DNA of 64,000 nucleotides, taken from positions 1,116,001 through 1,180,000 of the forward strand of contig CATNEN010000033.1 in the NCBI GenBank assembly GCA_950097015.1, written 5' to 3'. Position numbers and translations under genes: made by a program. The notes beneath the pieces were generated by a model. The model made no database searches, had not been told where the DNA came from, and saw only the letters and a list, made by a program, of their open reading frames with translations. Source of the DNA: Macrostomum hystrix (taxonomy: Eukaryota; Platyhelminthes; Macrostomidae). Shown in pieces: positions 23,701-31,800 of the stretch. Position 1 is the first letter of the stretch. Each line of letters begins with the position of its first letter.

Positions 23701-26700
23701 TCATCAGCAGCAGCAACAGCAGCAGCAGCAGCAGCAGCATCCTTTGCCGGAATTAGTTTCTGAAGCAACACTAAAAATCCTGATCCTTTTAGTCAGATGA
23801 GACGGAAATCTCGGGCCCAAGACTGTTTAATTCCCCATCTCTTCCTGCCCTATGCTTCGCTGAGGAGATAATGCCGAGTCTAATAATCCGGGAGAGGAGC
23901 GGAAGCTGGGGTTAATCCGCCCCATTAGCCCTATTGGCTGCTTAGCAGCAACTCGGAGAATATCCGTGCTAGACAGAAATGCATCGAATGGCTCGGGTGC
24001 CACTGAAGCAAGCAATCAATCACTGACCTTTCCTGCTTAATACAATGAGCATAACTTGGCATAGCTGGAGCCAAGGGGCTGCTGCGAAAGTCTTCAATCA
24101 AATCGCGTCAGGAAATTTTGGGAATGAGGCATTTCGAATTCCAGTCAGCTTTTGATAGCAATGGTCTGTTGTTGCTTGCAGACTTTGATTTCTATTTTTT
24201 ATTTTTCCGAATTTGATTTATACCTCAGGACTTCAACCCCGCTTACCCTGATGACAACCCGCTTACCCCGATGACACTCAGCTTACCCTGATGACAACCC
24301 GCTTACCCTGATGACACCCCGCTTACCCTGATGACACCCCGCTTACCCTGATGACACCCCGCTTACCCTGATGACACCCCGCTTACCCTGATGACACCCC
24401 GCTTACCCTGATGACACCCCGCTTACCCTGATGACACCCCGCTTACCCTGATGACAACCCGCTTACCCTGATGACACCCCGCCGCTTACCCTGATGACAC
24501 CCCGCTTACCCTGATGACACCCCGCTTACCCTGATGACACCCCGCTTACCCTGATGACAATCCGCTTACCCTGATGACACCCCGCTTACCCTGATGACAA
24601 CCCGCTTACCCTGATGACAACCCGCTTACCCAGATGACACTCCAAGCACCAGTGTTTGATTCTCACCTCACCAGAAGCTGAGCTGACCGTAAAAAATCCC
24701 ACAATGCTGGGATATTTATCCCGCAGCTCCTGAACCGGCATGTCAAACTTGGCCACCTTGTCGCAATGAGTGCCAACCACAAAGATGGGAACTCCTGGCG
24801 CGTGGCAGGAGATGCTGTTCATCCAGAAGTCAAGTCCGGCGTGTTCAAAGCCCAGGCGCATGTTCCACACCAACAGGTACACAGCTCGCGAGGTCAGAAA
24901 GAACTGGTGCGTGTTGTAGTACAGGGTCTGGCCAGCGAAATCCCACACGCTGAAGGTGACGGACTGTCCAGATCTGTTGATGGTCCAGGTGCTGATATCG
25001 ATGCCGTCTGTGATGGCCTCCATGCGCAGCTGGGGCGCTTTGAAGTCTGGCGACATCAGGGCGCGCATGAGGCTGTGGCGAACGGAGTGGCGAAGGTGCT
25101 AGCAATTCCACAGGTGATTCTGCATTCAAAGCTAACACCATCGAGACAGACTTACCTGGTCTTGCCGGCGCCGCCCAAGCCGACGAACATGAGCTTAGTG
25201 CGGTAGCAGGCGACGCTGCCGCTAGCCAGGCGGCGCAGGTAGGCGATTGTGGCCAGCATGCCCTGTGCCAGAATCTCCTGCGGCGGAGTCTTCAAATTCT
25301 CGCAGCCCTGCATTGACAGCACTGCGGATTGAGGGTAGGGCTGCAATGCACATTCTACATCAACTCGATGCACATTCTACATCAACTCGATGCACATTCT
25401 ACATCAATTCGATGCACATTCTACATCAACTCGATGCACATTCTACATCAACTCGATGCACATTCTACATCAACTCGATGCACATTCTACATCAACTCGA
25501 TGCACATTCTACATCAATTCGATGCACATTCTACATCAACTCGATGCACATTCTACATCAACTCGATGCACATTCTACATCAACTCGATGCACATTCTAC
25601 ATCAACTCGATGCACATTCTACATCAACTCGATGCACATTCTACATCAACTCGATGCACATTCTACATCAACTCGATGCACATTCTACATCAACTCGATG
25701 CACATTCTACATCAACTCGATGCACATTCTACATCAACTCGATGCACATTCTACATCAACTCGATGTATGTATGTATGTATGTCAACTCTCGAGTGTCTT
25801 GTATGCATAAAGTTTGCTAGGTTGAGGATAGACCCAGTTGTGCCTGATCATGCGTACCGAGGCCAGACATATTATTTTCCTGAACGCCCGCCCCCCTCCC
25901 TCCAGAAAATGTGTTTATGCGTCAATTTTCAAGGGTAATAACAAAATTAATAACAGGTGAGCACTGCTTTAGCCTGATTAGGGATGGAAATGATTAAAAG
26001 GATGTACCAGCCAGGACTATTTTCTTCCCGATGACCTTTGGCTTAGTAATAGTTTCATTTAGCATTGCAAGGTAATCTGGCACGCGAGCGGGATGCACGC
26101 CATTTCGTGTTCTTTCGTAGCAATGTCTTTAAGCAGCCATTTTTGCCGCAGAAATCGATTAGTCTAATCTGGCCTGTCTCATGGCCAGCCGCAATTTCAT
26201 AACTAAAAATAACCCAAAAATACGGTGGAGTCTAAAAAAGTACAATTAGGAGTATTCGATAAGTTAGAAAGGACACACGAGATTTGGAAACCAGGAAACC
26301 TGGAAACCAGGAAACCTGGAAACCTGGAAACCTGGAAACCTGGAAACCTGGAAACCTGGAAACCTGGAAACCAGGAAACCTGGAAACCAGGAAACCTGGA
26401 AACCTGGAAACAAGAAAACTCAGAAACCTGGTCAGTTTTCGAGAGCCCTAACCACTGTGCTAAAATCGTTGTAGAAACGTTTCTTTACTGCGAAAACTTA
26501 ATGGAAAAGCATGAAAACCTGTTATTGACTCACCTGTGAGCTGCGGAAAGTTGCCCTGTACACTTTCCAGGTAAATATTGTGATCCAGGATGAGTGTGCG
26601 CAGCTGCTTGAGCGCCGAAATCTCAGGCGGTACTCGTCGAATGGCCTGGTTGCTGAGCACCAGGGTCTCAAGGCTGCGGCAGCCGAGGAGCTCCGAGGGG

Positions 26701-27690
26701 AATGCGTCCTCGCTCAGGTCGCCGCTCTCTTCAATGCAAAGCCGCGGCACGGTGATGAACAGCTCGGCGAGGAACTTCTGCAGCTCCTGCGCCTGCAGGA
26801 TCTTGTCGTTGTTGACATCGTGCCGGGCGAACAGCTCCTCGCCGATGCCTTTCAACGCTTTCTGCACTGCGAAGCCGTGGTTGCGGTACTCGGACCAAAC
26901 TTTGTAGGACATGATCGGCGCGCCACCGCCGCCGGCGACGCCGCCAGCTACGGCACCGCCGCCGCCAGCTCCGCCTGCGGCGCGTCTCCGATTTCGACCG
27001 CCGCGATTAGAACCGCCGCCGCCGATACCGGCGCCACTATCGTCGCCGATGACGTCACTACCTCCGGTGGCGACGCCACCCCGACTAAGCTTGGGCAGCG
27101 GCACTCCCCGTCAAGGACAGTTGGCGCAGCTTCTTCAGCCGGCCGAAGCCAGCGGGCAGTCGCTGAATCAGAGTCTCCTTCAGCATCAGGTTTGTCAGCG
27201 AGGACAAGCGGCCAATGTCCTCGGGCAAGCGGTTCAGCTGGGTCCCGCTGGCGTCCAACACCGACAGATTCGCCATCTCGCAGATGAAGTTGGGCAGGTA
27301 GCTGATTGGGTTGTTGCTAATGTTGAGAAATTTCAGCCGCTTCAGCCTGCTCAGACTGGGGTCGAGCTTCGTGATGAAGTTCTCCTGCAGCTGCAAGTTG
27401 ATCAGACACTCCGGCAGCTGACTGACCCAGCTGGTGTCGCGCATTCTGCAGCGCGACAACTCCAAGTTTGTGATGTTAGTGGCGGACAGCAGGGCTGCAT
27501 TTGGGAATGTCTCTGGCAGGATCTGGTTCCTCGCGCGAATGTTGCGCACGCAGTCAACGTGGCTGCCAAGGTCGCTCTGCTGGAGGAAATTCTTGGCGGC
27601 CGCGTGCGAGTCGCAGAGATCGCGGCTGTGAGAGTGCAGCAGCTGCGCAATCTGCAGCCCGCTGCCGCTCGCTGACTCGGGCCGCGCCTC
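4270..27690 (-). CDS. Roco protein, second half: LRR(EF-hand)-Roc-COR-TIR-TIR
   Basis: Exons read on the minus strand, high to low, with phase-compatible junctions: 27690-26534, 25321-25156, 25072-24667, 19771-19665, 19581-19503, 19150-19004, 17250-16892, 16291-16144, 16043-15926, 14806-14623, 13805-13472, 9619-9362, 8563-8453, 6195-6004, 5777-5670, 5175-4270 (TGA). Domain order: leucine-rich repeats with an inserted EF-hand, GTP-binding Roc, COR, Cys-pair segment, TIR1, TIR2, conserved C-terminal module, Ala-rich tail. By analogy with Roco proteins it should be a cytoplasmic dimeric GTPase-regulated signalling protein; two TIR domains point to innate-immune or NAD-metabolic output. It is phase-compatible with the upstream exons (28891-47040) and is probably the same transcript, but a gene boundary near 28-29 kb cannot be excluded. 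The first exon needs a frame change near 27.1 kb. Introns are packed with minisatellites and host a GPCR gene. Confidence 0.8.
5245..5575 (-). repeat. tRNA-related SINE family 2, copy 1
   Basis: The minus-strand head near 5572-5500 has a tRNA-like A box (GAGTGGCAGAGCG) and B box (GAGCTCGATTCC). The body shares the CACACAGATAC, CTGACTTTCTCATCGTCAGGCAGTGTACA and GCCCTCAAGGGCGTAAATTGCACGACAAGCCC blocks with copies near 8640, 22215 and 46205. It lies in the last Roco intron. Confidence 0.8.
6270..6380. repeat. 16-bp minisatellite, about 5 copies
   Basis: Unit GGAACAATGGAAGATT, just upstream of the 3' splice site at 6195. Confidence 0.9.
6381..8452. other. Roco intron, unique sequence
   Basis: Intronic sequence between exons 8453 and 6195. 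AT-rich stretches and T-runs (7060-7330), with no credible ORF. Confidence 0.6.
8640..8965 (-). repeat. tRNA-related SINE family 2, copy 2
   Basis: The same body and tRNA-like head as the copy at 5245-5575, with A and B boxes near 8955-8890 on the minus strand. It sits in the intron between exons 9362 and 8563. Confidence 0.8.
9620..10524. other. Roco intron, upstream of the nested GPCR
   Basis: No second gene seen. The 300 bp before 10525 must hold the GPCR promoter or 5' UTR; no clear TATA box was recognised. Confidence 0.5.
10525..11853 (+). CDS. Rhodopsin-like GPCR, intronless, nested in Roco intron
   Basis: A 442-residue single-exon gene with seven hydrophobic segments at about 28-53, 62-87, 103-130, 154-174, 221-246, 290-315 and 330-352. 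The N-terminus has sequons and no signal peptide. A conserved Cys precedes TM3 (LTCTFF) and pairs with Cys in loop 2 (WTICEF). Motifs deviate: after TM3 it reads RNW...AGSRCEV rather than DRY, TM6 has CELP for CWxP, and TM7 ends SFTNFIIY for NPxxY. Intracellular loop 3 is poly-Gly. The tail has Asn-rich and about 18-residue Ala tracts. RNW after TM3 is common in invertebrate neuropeptide (FMRFamide/myosuppressin-like) and flatworm orphan receptors, so a peptide receptor is likely; the ligand is unknown. AATAAA lies at 12315. The start ATG is the first in frame. Confidence 0.88.
   Translation: MLAHVAVNGSCLNDSNSSAGPAGGAANVYLYIACVLSYLNALTNGFSLVVFVLDKKNVIMGRLLLLLSLSETVLNIGFAANLTVMLSVMADAGRQTYDSTLRPQILTCTFFLSFVVANAFIMVRNWCLVMIAGSRCEVVSNPFSTRSGQLFSHRRSQVCYAVTLILSLLVCAPRLFEFTWTICEFPPAAGEDNSTGTVYSLTTATHHILDKNPSYSHYKTLLVFPLQTIAPIFLISGLSLVIIFILRRRRLLQQNSGGGAGGGGGGGNVNSGAGGGVSAGGGSGSRSQDAATKTVMILMFSFIICELPTFLFFILNQTIFASMRGFTEIRMHTTFLANIMLSADSFTNFIIYSSTSNTFRETVRRMFHLPDSRRGRSNNYNYYNNHLHNNNYTMLSRDANAMRRAEAAAAAAAAAAAAAAATAVNSDDPALVPLNWQHLSSE
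11854..13471. other. GPCR 3' flank and Roco intron
   Basis: Contains AATAAA at 12315 and a 12/24-bp array of GCTCAGAGGAGTACTCAGAAGACT (about 12515-12615). The rest is unique with no credible ORF. Confidence 0.55.
12515..12615. repeat. Short 12/24-bp minisatellite
   Basis: Alternating CTCAGAAGACTG and CTCAGAGGAGTA units, about 7 half-units. Confidence 0.85.
13472..14806 (-). other. TIR domain 1, degenerate active site
   Basis: Exons 14806-14623 and 13805-13472. HDVTLIFCSANRT is the first TIR strand. ASLESAGLSV leads to box 2, and LCLISNEFVLSEPCSQHLSLA is the typical strand with S..C. GLVGNGKEW and GLVYINF complete the fold. The WxDVE glutamate motif is absent (VQRLSDEVGAED stands there), so NADase activity is unlikely. 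It probably acts as an adaptor or dimer partner. Confidence 0.8.
15310..15615. repeat. 23-bp minisatellite, about 11 copies
   Basis: Unit GGTTGAGCGCTGGTTGAACTAAT with AAAG variants, in the Roco intron between exons 15926 and 14806. Confidence 0.95.
16315..16640. repeat. 23-bp minisatellite, about 14 copies
   Basis: Unit GGTAGGATATTAAAGTACAAAAT. It begins about 25 bp upstream of the 3' splice site at 16291. Degenerate relics continue to 16860. Confidence 0.95.
17277..17625. repeat. 24-bp minisatellite, about 14 copies
   Basis: Unit GTCCAGGTGGACAACCAGTTAAAT. It begins about 27 bp upstream of the 3' splice site at 17250. Confidence 0.95.
18424..18996 (+). repeat. tRNA-related SINE family 1, copy 1 (long)
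   Basis: The head GAGTGGGTCAGCGGCTAACG (A box) and TAGTTCGATTCA (B box) resembles a tRNA. A body of about 500 bp shows CA/TG-rich and G-rich blocks and ends in an (ATAG)n tail. Near-identical copies lie at 56868-57461 (minus) and 35272-35664 (shorter). It sits in the Roco intron between exons 19004 and 17250. Confidence 0.82.
19157..19440. repeat. 9-bp array (GTAGACAAA)
   Basis: Degenerate 9-bp units that start within about 10 bp of the 3' splice site at 19150. Confidence 0.9.
19838..21240. repeat. 1.4 kb homopurine minisatellite
   Basis: GGAGTGAGGGAAGGA-type units with ACGGAGGGA variants, arranged in a higher-order pattern of about 240-300 bp. The plus strand is almost purely purine with only scattered T. 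It starts about 65 bp upstream of the Roco 3' splice site at 19771. Confidence 0.95.
22215..22460 (-). repeat. SINE family 2, copy 3, lacking the tRNA head
   Basis: Shares the CACACAGG...CTTTGACTTTCTCATCGTCAGG and AAATTGCACGACAAGCCCC blocks but stops before the A/B box part. Confidence 0.75.
22966..23385. repeat. 17-bp minisatellite, about 24 copies
   Basis: Unit TGTGCTGGGTGTCTGTC, with 21-25-bp variants carrying CGTTTGTC in the distal half. Confidence 0.95.
24235..24640. repeat. 20-bp minisatellite, about 20 copies
   Basis: Unit CCCGCTTACCCTGATGACAC. It ends about 25 bp from the 5' splice site at 24667. Confidence 0.95.
24667..25321 (-). other. Roc GTPase domain, intact
   Basis: Exons 25321-25156 and 25072-24667. 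The junction restores the P-loop GLGGAGKTS. G3 is WDFAGQTLYYNTHQFF, the G4 equivalent is THCD as usual in Roco proteins, and SSASGE follows near the G5 position. Core length is about 190 residues, normal for Roc. The acceptor at 25072 was chosen because it is the only one giving GKTSLMRAL in frame. Confidence 0.88.
25340..25785. repeat. 22-bp minisatellite plus (ATGT)n
   Basis: About 19 copies of CACATTCTACATCAACTCGATG, then a short tetranucleotide run. It begins about 20 bp upstream of the 3' splice site at 25321. Confidence 0.95.
25786..26533. other. Roco intron with 8-bp array
   Basis: Unique sequence, then CCTGGAAA repeats (about 26285-26415) close to the 5' splice site at 26534. Confidence 0.7.
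26534..27690 (-). other. LRR exon with embedded EF-hand; frame change inside
   Basis: The first part (27690 to about 27090) encodes leucine-rich repeats such as LKRLKFLNISNNPISYLPNF and LSSLTNLMLKETLIQRLPA. It then hits a stop near 27085. The rest of the exon is open in another frame: a Gly-rich low-complexity stretch, then one EF-hand with loop DVNNDKILQAQE (D1, N3, D5, L8, E12), then more LRRs (SLETLVLSNQAIRRVPPEI). The frame change implies a short unrecognised intron in the Gly-rich region, a programmed shift, or a sequencing/assembly indel. Exon length (1157) is off by one from the phase needed, consistent with this. Confidence 0.65.
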
Positions 27691-27719
27691 CTGAAAACCG
27701 GCCGGGGAGACACGTCAGC

Positions 27720-28845
27720 AGTGAGCCTGTCCATCAGTGAGCTCTCTCTTCATCACCTGTCCTTCAGTGAGCTCTCTCTTCATCACCTGTCCTTCAGTGT
27801 GCCCTCCTTCCATCACCTGTCCTTCAGTGAGCCCTCCTTCCATCACCTGTCCTTCAGTGAGCCCTCCTTCCATCACCTGTCCTTCAGTGAGCCCTCCTTC
27901 CATCACCTGTCCTTCAGTGTGCCCTCCTTCCATCACCTGTCCTTCAGTGAGCCCTCCCTTCATCACCTGTCCATCAGTGAGCTCTCTCTTCATCACCTGT
28001 CCTTCAGTGAGCTCTCTCTTCATCACCTGTCCTTCAGTGAGCCCTCCTTCCATCACCTGTCCTTCAGTGAGCCCTCCTTCCATCACCTGTCCTTCAGTGT
28101 GCCCTCCTTCCATCACCTGTCCTTCAGTGAGCCCTCCTTCCATCACCTGTCCTTCAGTGAGCCCTCCTTCCATCACCTGTCCTTCAGTGAGCCCTCCTTC
28201 CATCACCTGTCCTTCAGTGAGCCCTCCTTCCATCACCTGTCCTTCAGTGAGCCCTCCCTTCCATCACCTGTCCTTCAGTGAGCCCTCCTTCCATCACCTG
28301 TCCTTCAGTGTGCCCTCCTTCCATCACCTGTCCTTCAGTGAGCCCTCCCTTCATCACCTGTCCATCAGTGAGCTCTCTCTTCATCACCTGTCCTTCAGTG
28401 AGCCCTCCCTTCCATCACCTGTCCTTCAGTGAGCCCTCCTTCCATCACCTGTCCTTCAGTGTGCCCTCCTTCCATCACCTGTCCTTCAGTGAGCCCTCCT
28501 TTCATCACCTGTCCATCAGTGAGCTCTCTCTTCATCACCTGTCCTTCAGTGAGCTCTCTCTTCATCACCTGTCCTTCAGTGTGCCCTCCTTCCATCACCT
28601 GTCCTTCAGTGAGCCCACCTTCCATCACCTGTCCTTCAGTGTGCCCTCCTTCCATCACCTGTCCTTCAGTGAGCCCTCCCTTCATCACCTGTCCATCAGT
28701 GAGCTCTCTCTTCATCACCTGTCCTTCAGTGAGCTCTCTCTTCATCACCTGTCCTTCAGTGAGCTCTCTCTTCATCACCTGTCCTTCAGTGAGCTCTCTC
28801 TTCATCACCTGTCCTTCAGTGAGCTCTCTCTTCATCACACTCCCT
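27720..28845. repeat. 30-bp minisatellite, about 37 copies
   Basis: Unit CATCACCTGTCCTTCAGTGAGCCCTCCTTC with CTCTCTCTT, GTGCCC and CATCAG variants ordered in blocks. It fills the intron between exons 28891 and 27690 and begins about 30 bp from the 3' splice site. Long ORFs in several frames are artefacts of the unit length. Confidence 0.96.
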
Positions 28846-28890
28846 TTAATCCACGCATTGAGCCTCTAGCCAGCCAGCCCGCGGACTCAC

Positions 28891-31800
28891 CGCTCGGCCA
28901 GACCTGATCCTAGTCAGCTGACCGGCTTTAGTCAGGCTGCTGTCTTTATAGCTGTCGAGTTGGAGCAGTCGCTTCAGCAGCAGCTGGTCCCTATAAAAGC
29001 GCAACACCGGCCAAATACCCTGCGTGATCTGCGACGGCGGAGGTTATGGAGGTTAGCGAATCAGTTTACATCTTAATAACTTACCAATCCCTCTCCTTCT
29101 CAATCTACCTGTCTGTCGTCCCTAATCCTTTACCTTCTCATCCAATCTACCTGTCGCTATATCCCCTCACTATCATACATTTCTACCTGTCTCTAATCCC
29201 TCTCCTCATTATCAAATCTACCTGTCTCTAATCCCTCTCCTTCTTATCAAATCTTCCTGTCTCTAATCCCTCTCCTTCTTATCTAATCTACCTGTCTCTA
29301 ATCCCTCTCCTTCTTATCTAATCTTCCTGTCTCTAATCCCTCTCCTTCTTATCTAATCTTCCTGTCTCTAATCCCTCTCCTTCTTATCTAATCTTCCTGT
29401 CTCTAATCCCTCTCCTTCTTATCTAATCTTCCTGTCTCTAATCCCTCTCCTTCTTATCTAATCTTCCTGTCTCTAATCCCTCTCCTTCTCATCTAATCTA
29501 CCTGTCTCTAATCCCTCTCTCCAGTCTCATTATTTTTTATCAATCAAACTTTGAAATAGTTCCCAGCAATACATTTGTACGAGTAAATTATACATATCCG
29601 AACTGTCACAATAGTAGAAGCTGTTAGCTTTCATCAGCAGAAGCAGTTAAGTCACCTGATTGACACCAAGGTCTCCGTCGACCCCTTGCAAGAAGCCCAG
29701 ATCGGCACGGGCGAGCAAGGACTGGAAATAAAGAAAATAAAAGCAAATTCAAACACATATACAGTCCAGAGGGGTGCATTGTAAAACAGATTCTGTTATC
29801 TCACGGTGTATCGCAGCAGGATGCTAATGACTTGAATGAGGCTTGTGTCGTAGTTCCTGACAACGAACTGGTATTCCTCTTCAGTAAGACTGACGCCCGG
29901 TTTGTCAAGCAGGTGCATGTCGCTTGTGTTGGAGCCTGGAGAGGTAATGCACTTAAGAATTAGAGATTTTGGGTCACAGAGAATTAGAGATTTCGGGTCA
30001 CAGAGAATTAGAGATTTCGGGTCATAGAGAATTAGTGATTTCGGGTCACAGAGAATTAGAGATTTTGGGTCACAGAGAATTAGAGATTTTGGATCACAGA
30101 GAATTAGAGATTTCGGGTCACAGAGAATTAGAGATTTTGGGTCACAGAGAATTAGAGATTTTGGGTCACAGAGAATTAGAGATTTTGGGTCACAGAGAAT
30201 TAGAGATTTTGGGTCACAGAGAATTAGAGATTTTGGATCACAGAGAGTTAGTGATTTCGGGTCACAGAGAATTAGAGATTTTGGATCATAGAGAATTAGA
30301 GATTTCGGGTCACAGAGAATTAGAGATTTTGGATCACAGAGAATTAGAGATTTTGGATCATAGAGAATTAGAGATTTCGGGTCACAGAGAATTAGAGATT
30401 TTGGATCACAGAGAATTAGAGATTTTGGATCACAGAGAATTAGAGATTTCGGGTCACAGAGAATTAGAGATTTCGGATCATAGAGAGTTTGTCATTTGTC
30501 AATTAGTCCTTTGTCATCCAAAGCATAGCAAATGGGTAACAATTTTTATTCTTGAGCTTCAGTTAACCCAATTGTACTCGTAAATTGGGTAGCAGCAATA
30601 GTTTGAGTAGAACTCAGTAGAAATTAGAGTGGGTGTGGCCGGTCCACGGACTGAAAAGCTGTACACAGCCTTTGGAACCGCTACGCTCTTAACTGGGTTA
30701 GGTATGGTTTCTATCTATCTGGATATAGTGTTTTGTGGTGTCATGAAGACGGAATTATTTAGTCGCATATTACTATTGTTATCAGTAGTACTATTTTACA
30801 GGTACATTATAATACTTCATAGGTTACGCGCACCAGACGTGTTAGAAAGCTAATCTCTTGCTAGCAAGTACTCAGACTCGGCTAATCCTGTGGGGCTGAT
30901 TGGCAATGAGAGTTGACGTTAACTGGCACAGTTTGGCCACTATTGAATTAGCCAGCAATTTGAGAGCACAAGTCGGCCCAATTAAGTTCAGGAATTATGC
31001 AGGTCCTGAGTGCCAGCCGAACTCCTTCTAAACATTTTCGCATCCTTCAGCAATCGGAATTAGTAAACAACAGGCCGAACTGCAAATCCAAGGTCTCTGA
31101 CGTCCCTGGAGGATTTGCTCGGAGGCCATTAGGCGGGACTGAACAGAGTAGAAGGATTAAAAAACAGAACTCCTGCATAATTACAAATGATGCTAAGCAA
31201 AGTCAAGTTTTGCTTTTGTTGTTTTATTCAATCGATAAAAAACTGCATCAATTTGACGTCTGCAAATATTTCCAGTACAATGTAAACAATAAATGAGTTT
31301 TTTAGTGTCTTAAACTCAGCATTGAGATGATGGACGAGGAAAACTTGTTCCCGTAGTCTATGGCCTTCTCTAGTTCTGTTCCGCTACTCATTTCCATTGG
31401 CCATTTTAAATATTGGAGACTAAAATTATAAACTGATGCTCAATCAGCACATGCTTGAAGGTGGAGGATCACATGTGTCTCAGATGGCCAGATCAACAGC
31501 AGCGCCATCATCAGCTGCAGCCGCGGCAGGAGAAGGTAGCCAGGGTCGACAAAGTGAAGTCTACTCGGCTAGACAAAAAGAGCAGCGATAGCCGCGTGAG
31601 AAATAGCAACCAGGCACCAGCAGCAGCATCAGTCACACCCTTTTCCGTCCCGGAAAAGCTGCTTCGCTACTTCGCCCAATCTCAGTCCGCCGATTTTCTA
31701 GCTTCGCAGCAGCTGCAATGGCTGCCCAGCGGCGGCTTTGTCTGCGCCTACAGCAACGGCGGCGCGGATGTGCGCGAGTTCTTCGCCCACCTCGGCTGGC

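Larger units (their letters stand above)
21241..24234. other. Roco intron between Roc and COR exons
   Basis: Contains a SINE fragment (22215-22460), a 17-bp array (22966-23385), a CAG microsatellite (about 23704-23740) and unique sequence. No credible exon seen, and phase runs directly from 24667 to 19771. Confidence 0.6.

Noticed and set aside
25247-25938. Three overlapping plus-strand ORFs with MHILHQLD repeats
   Set aside because: 22-bp array shifts frame each unit, so all three frames show the same peptide.
27720-28845. Several overlapping 150-230 residue ORFs on both strands
   Set aside because: They are frame artefacts of a 30-bp minisatellite within an intron.
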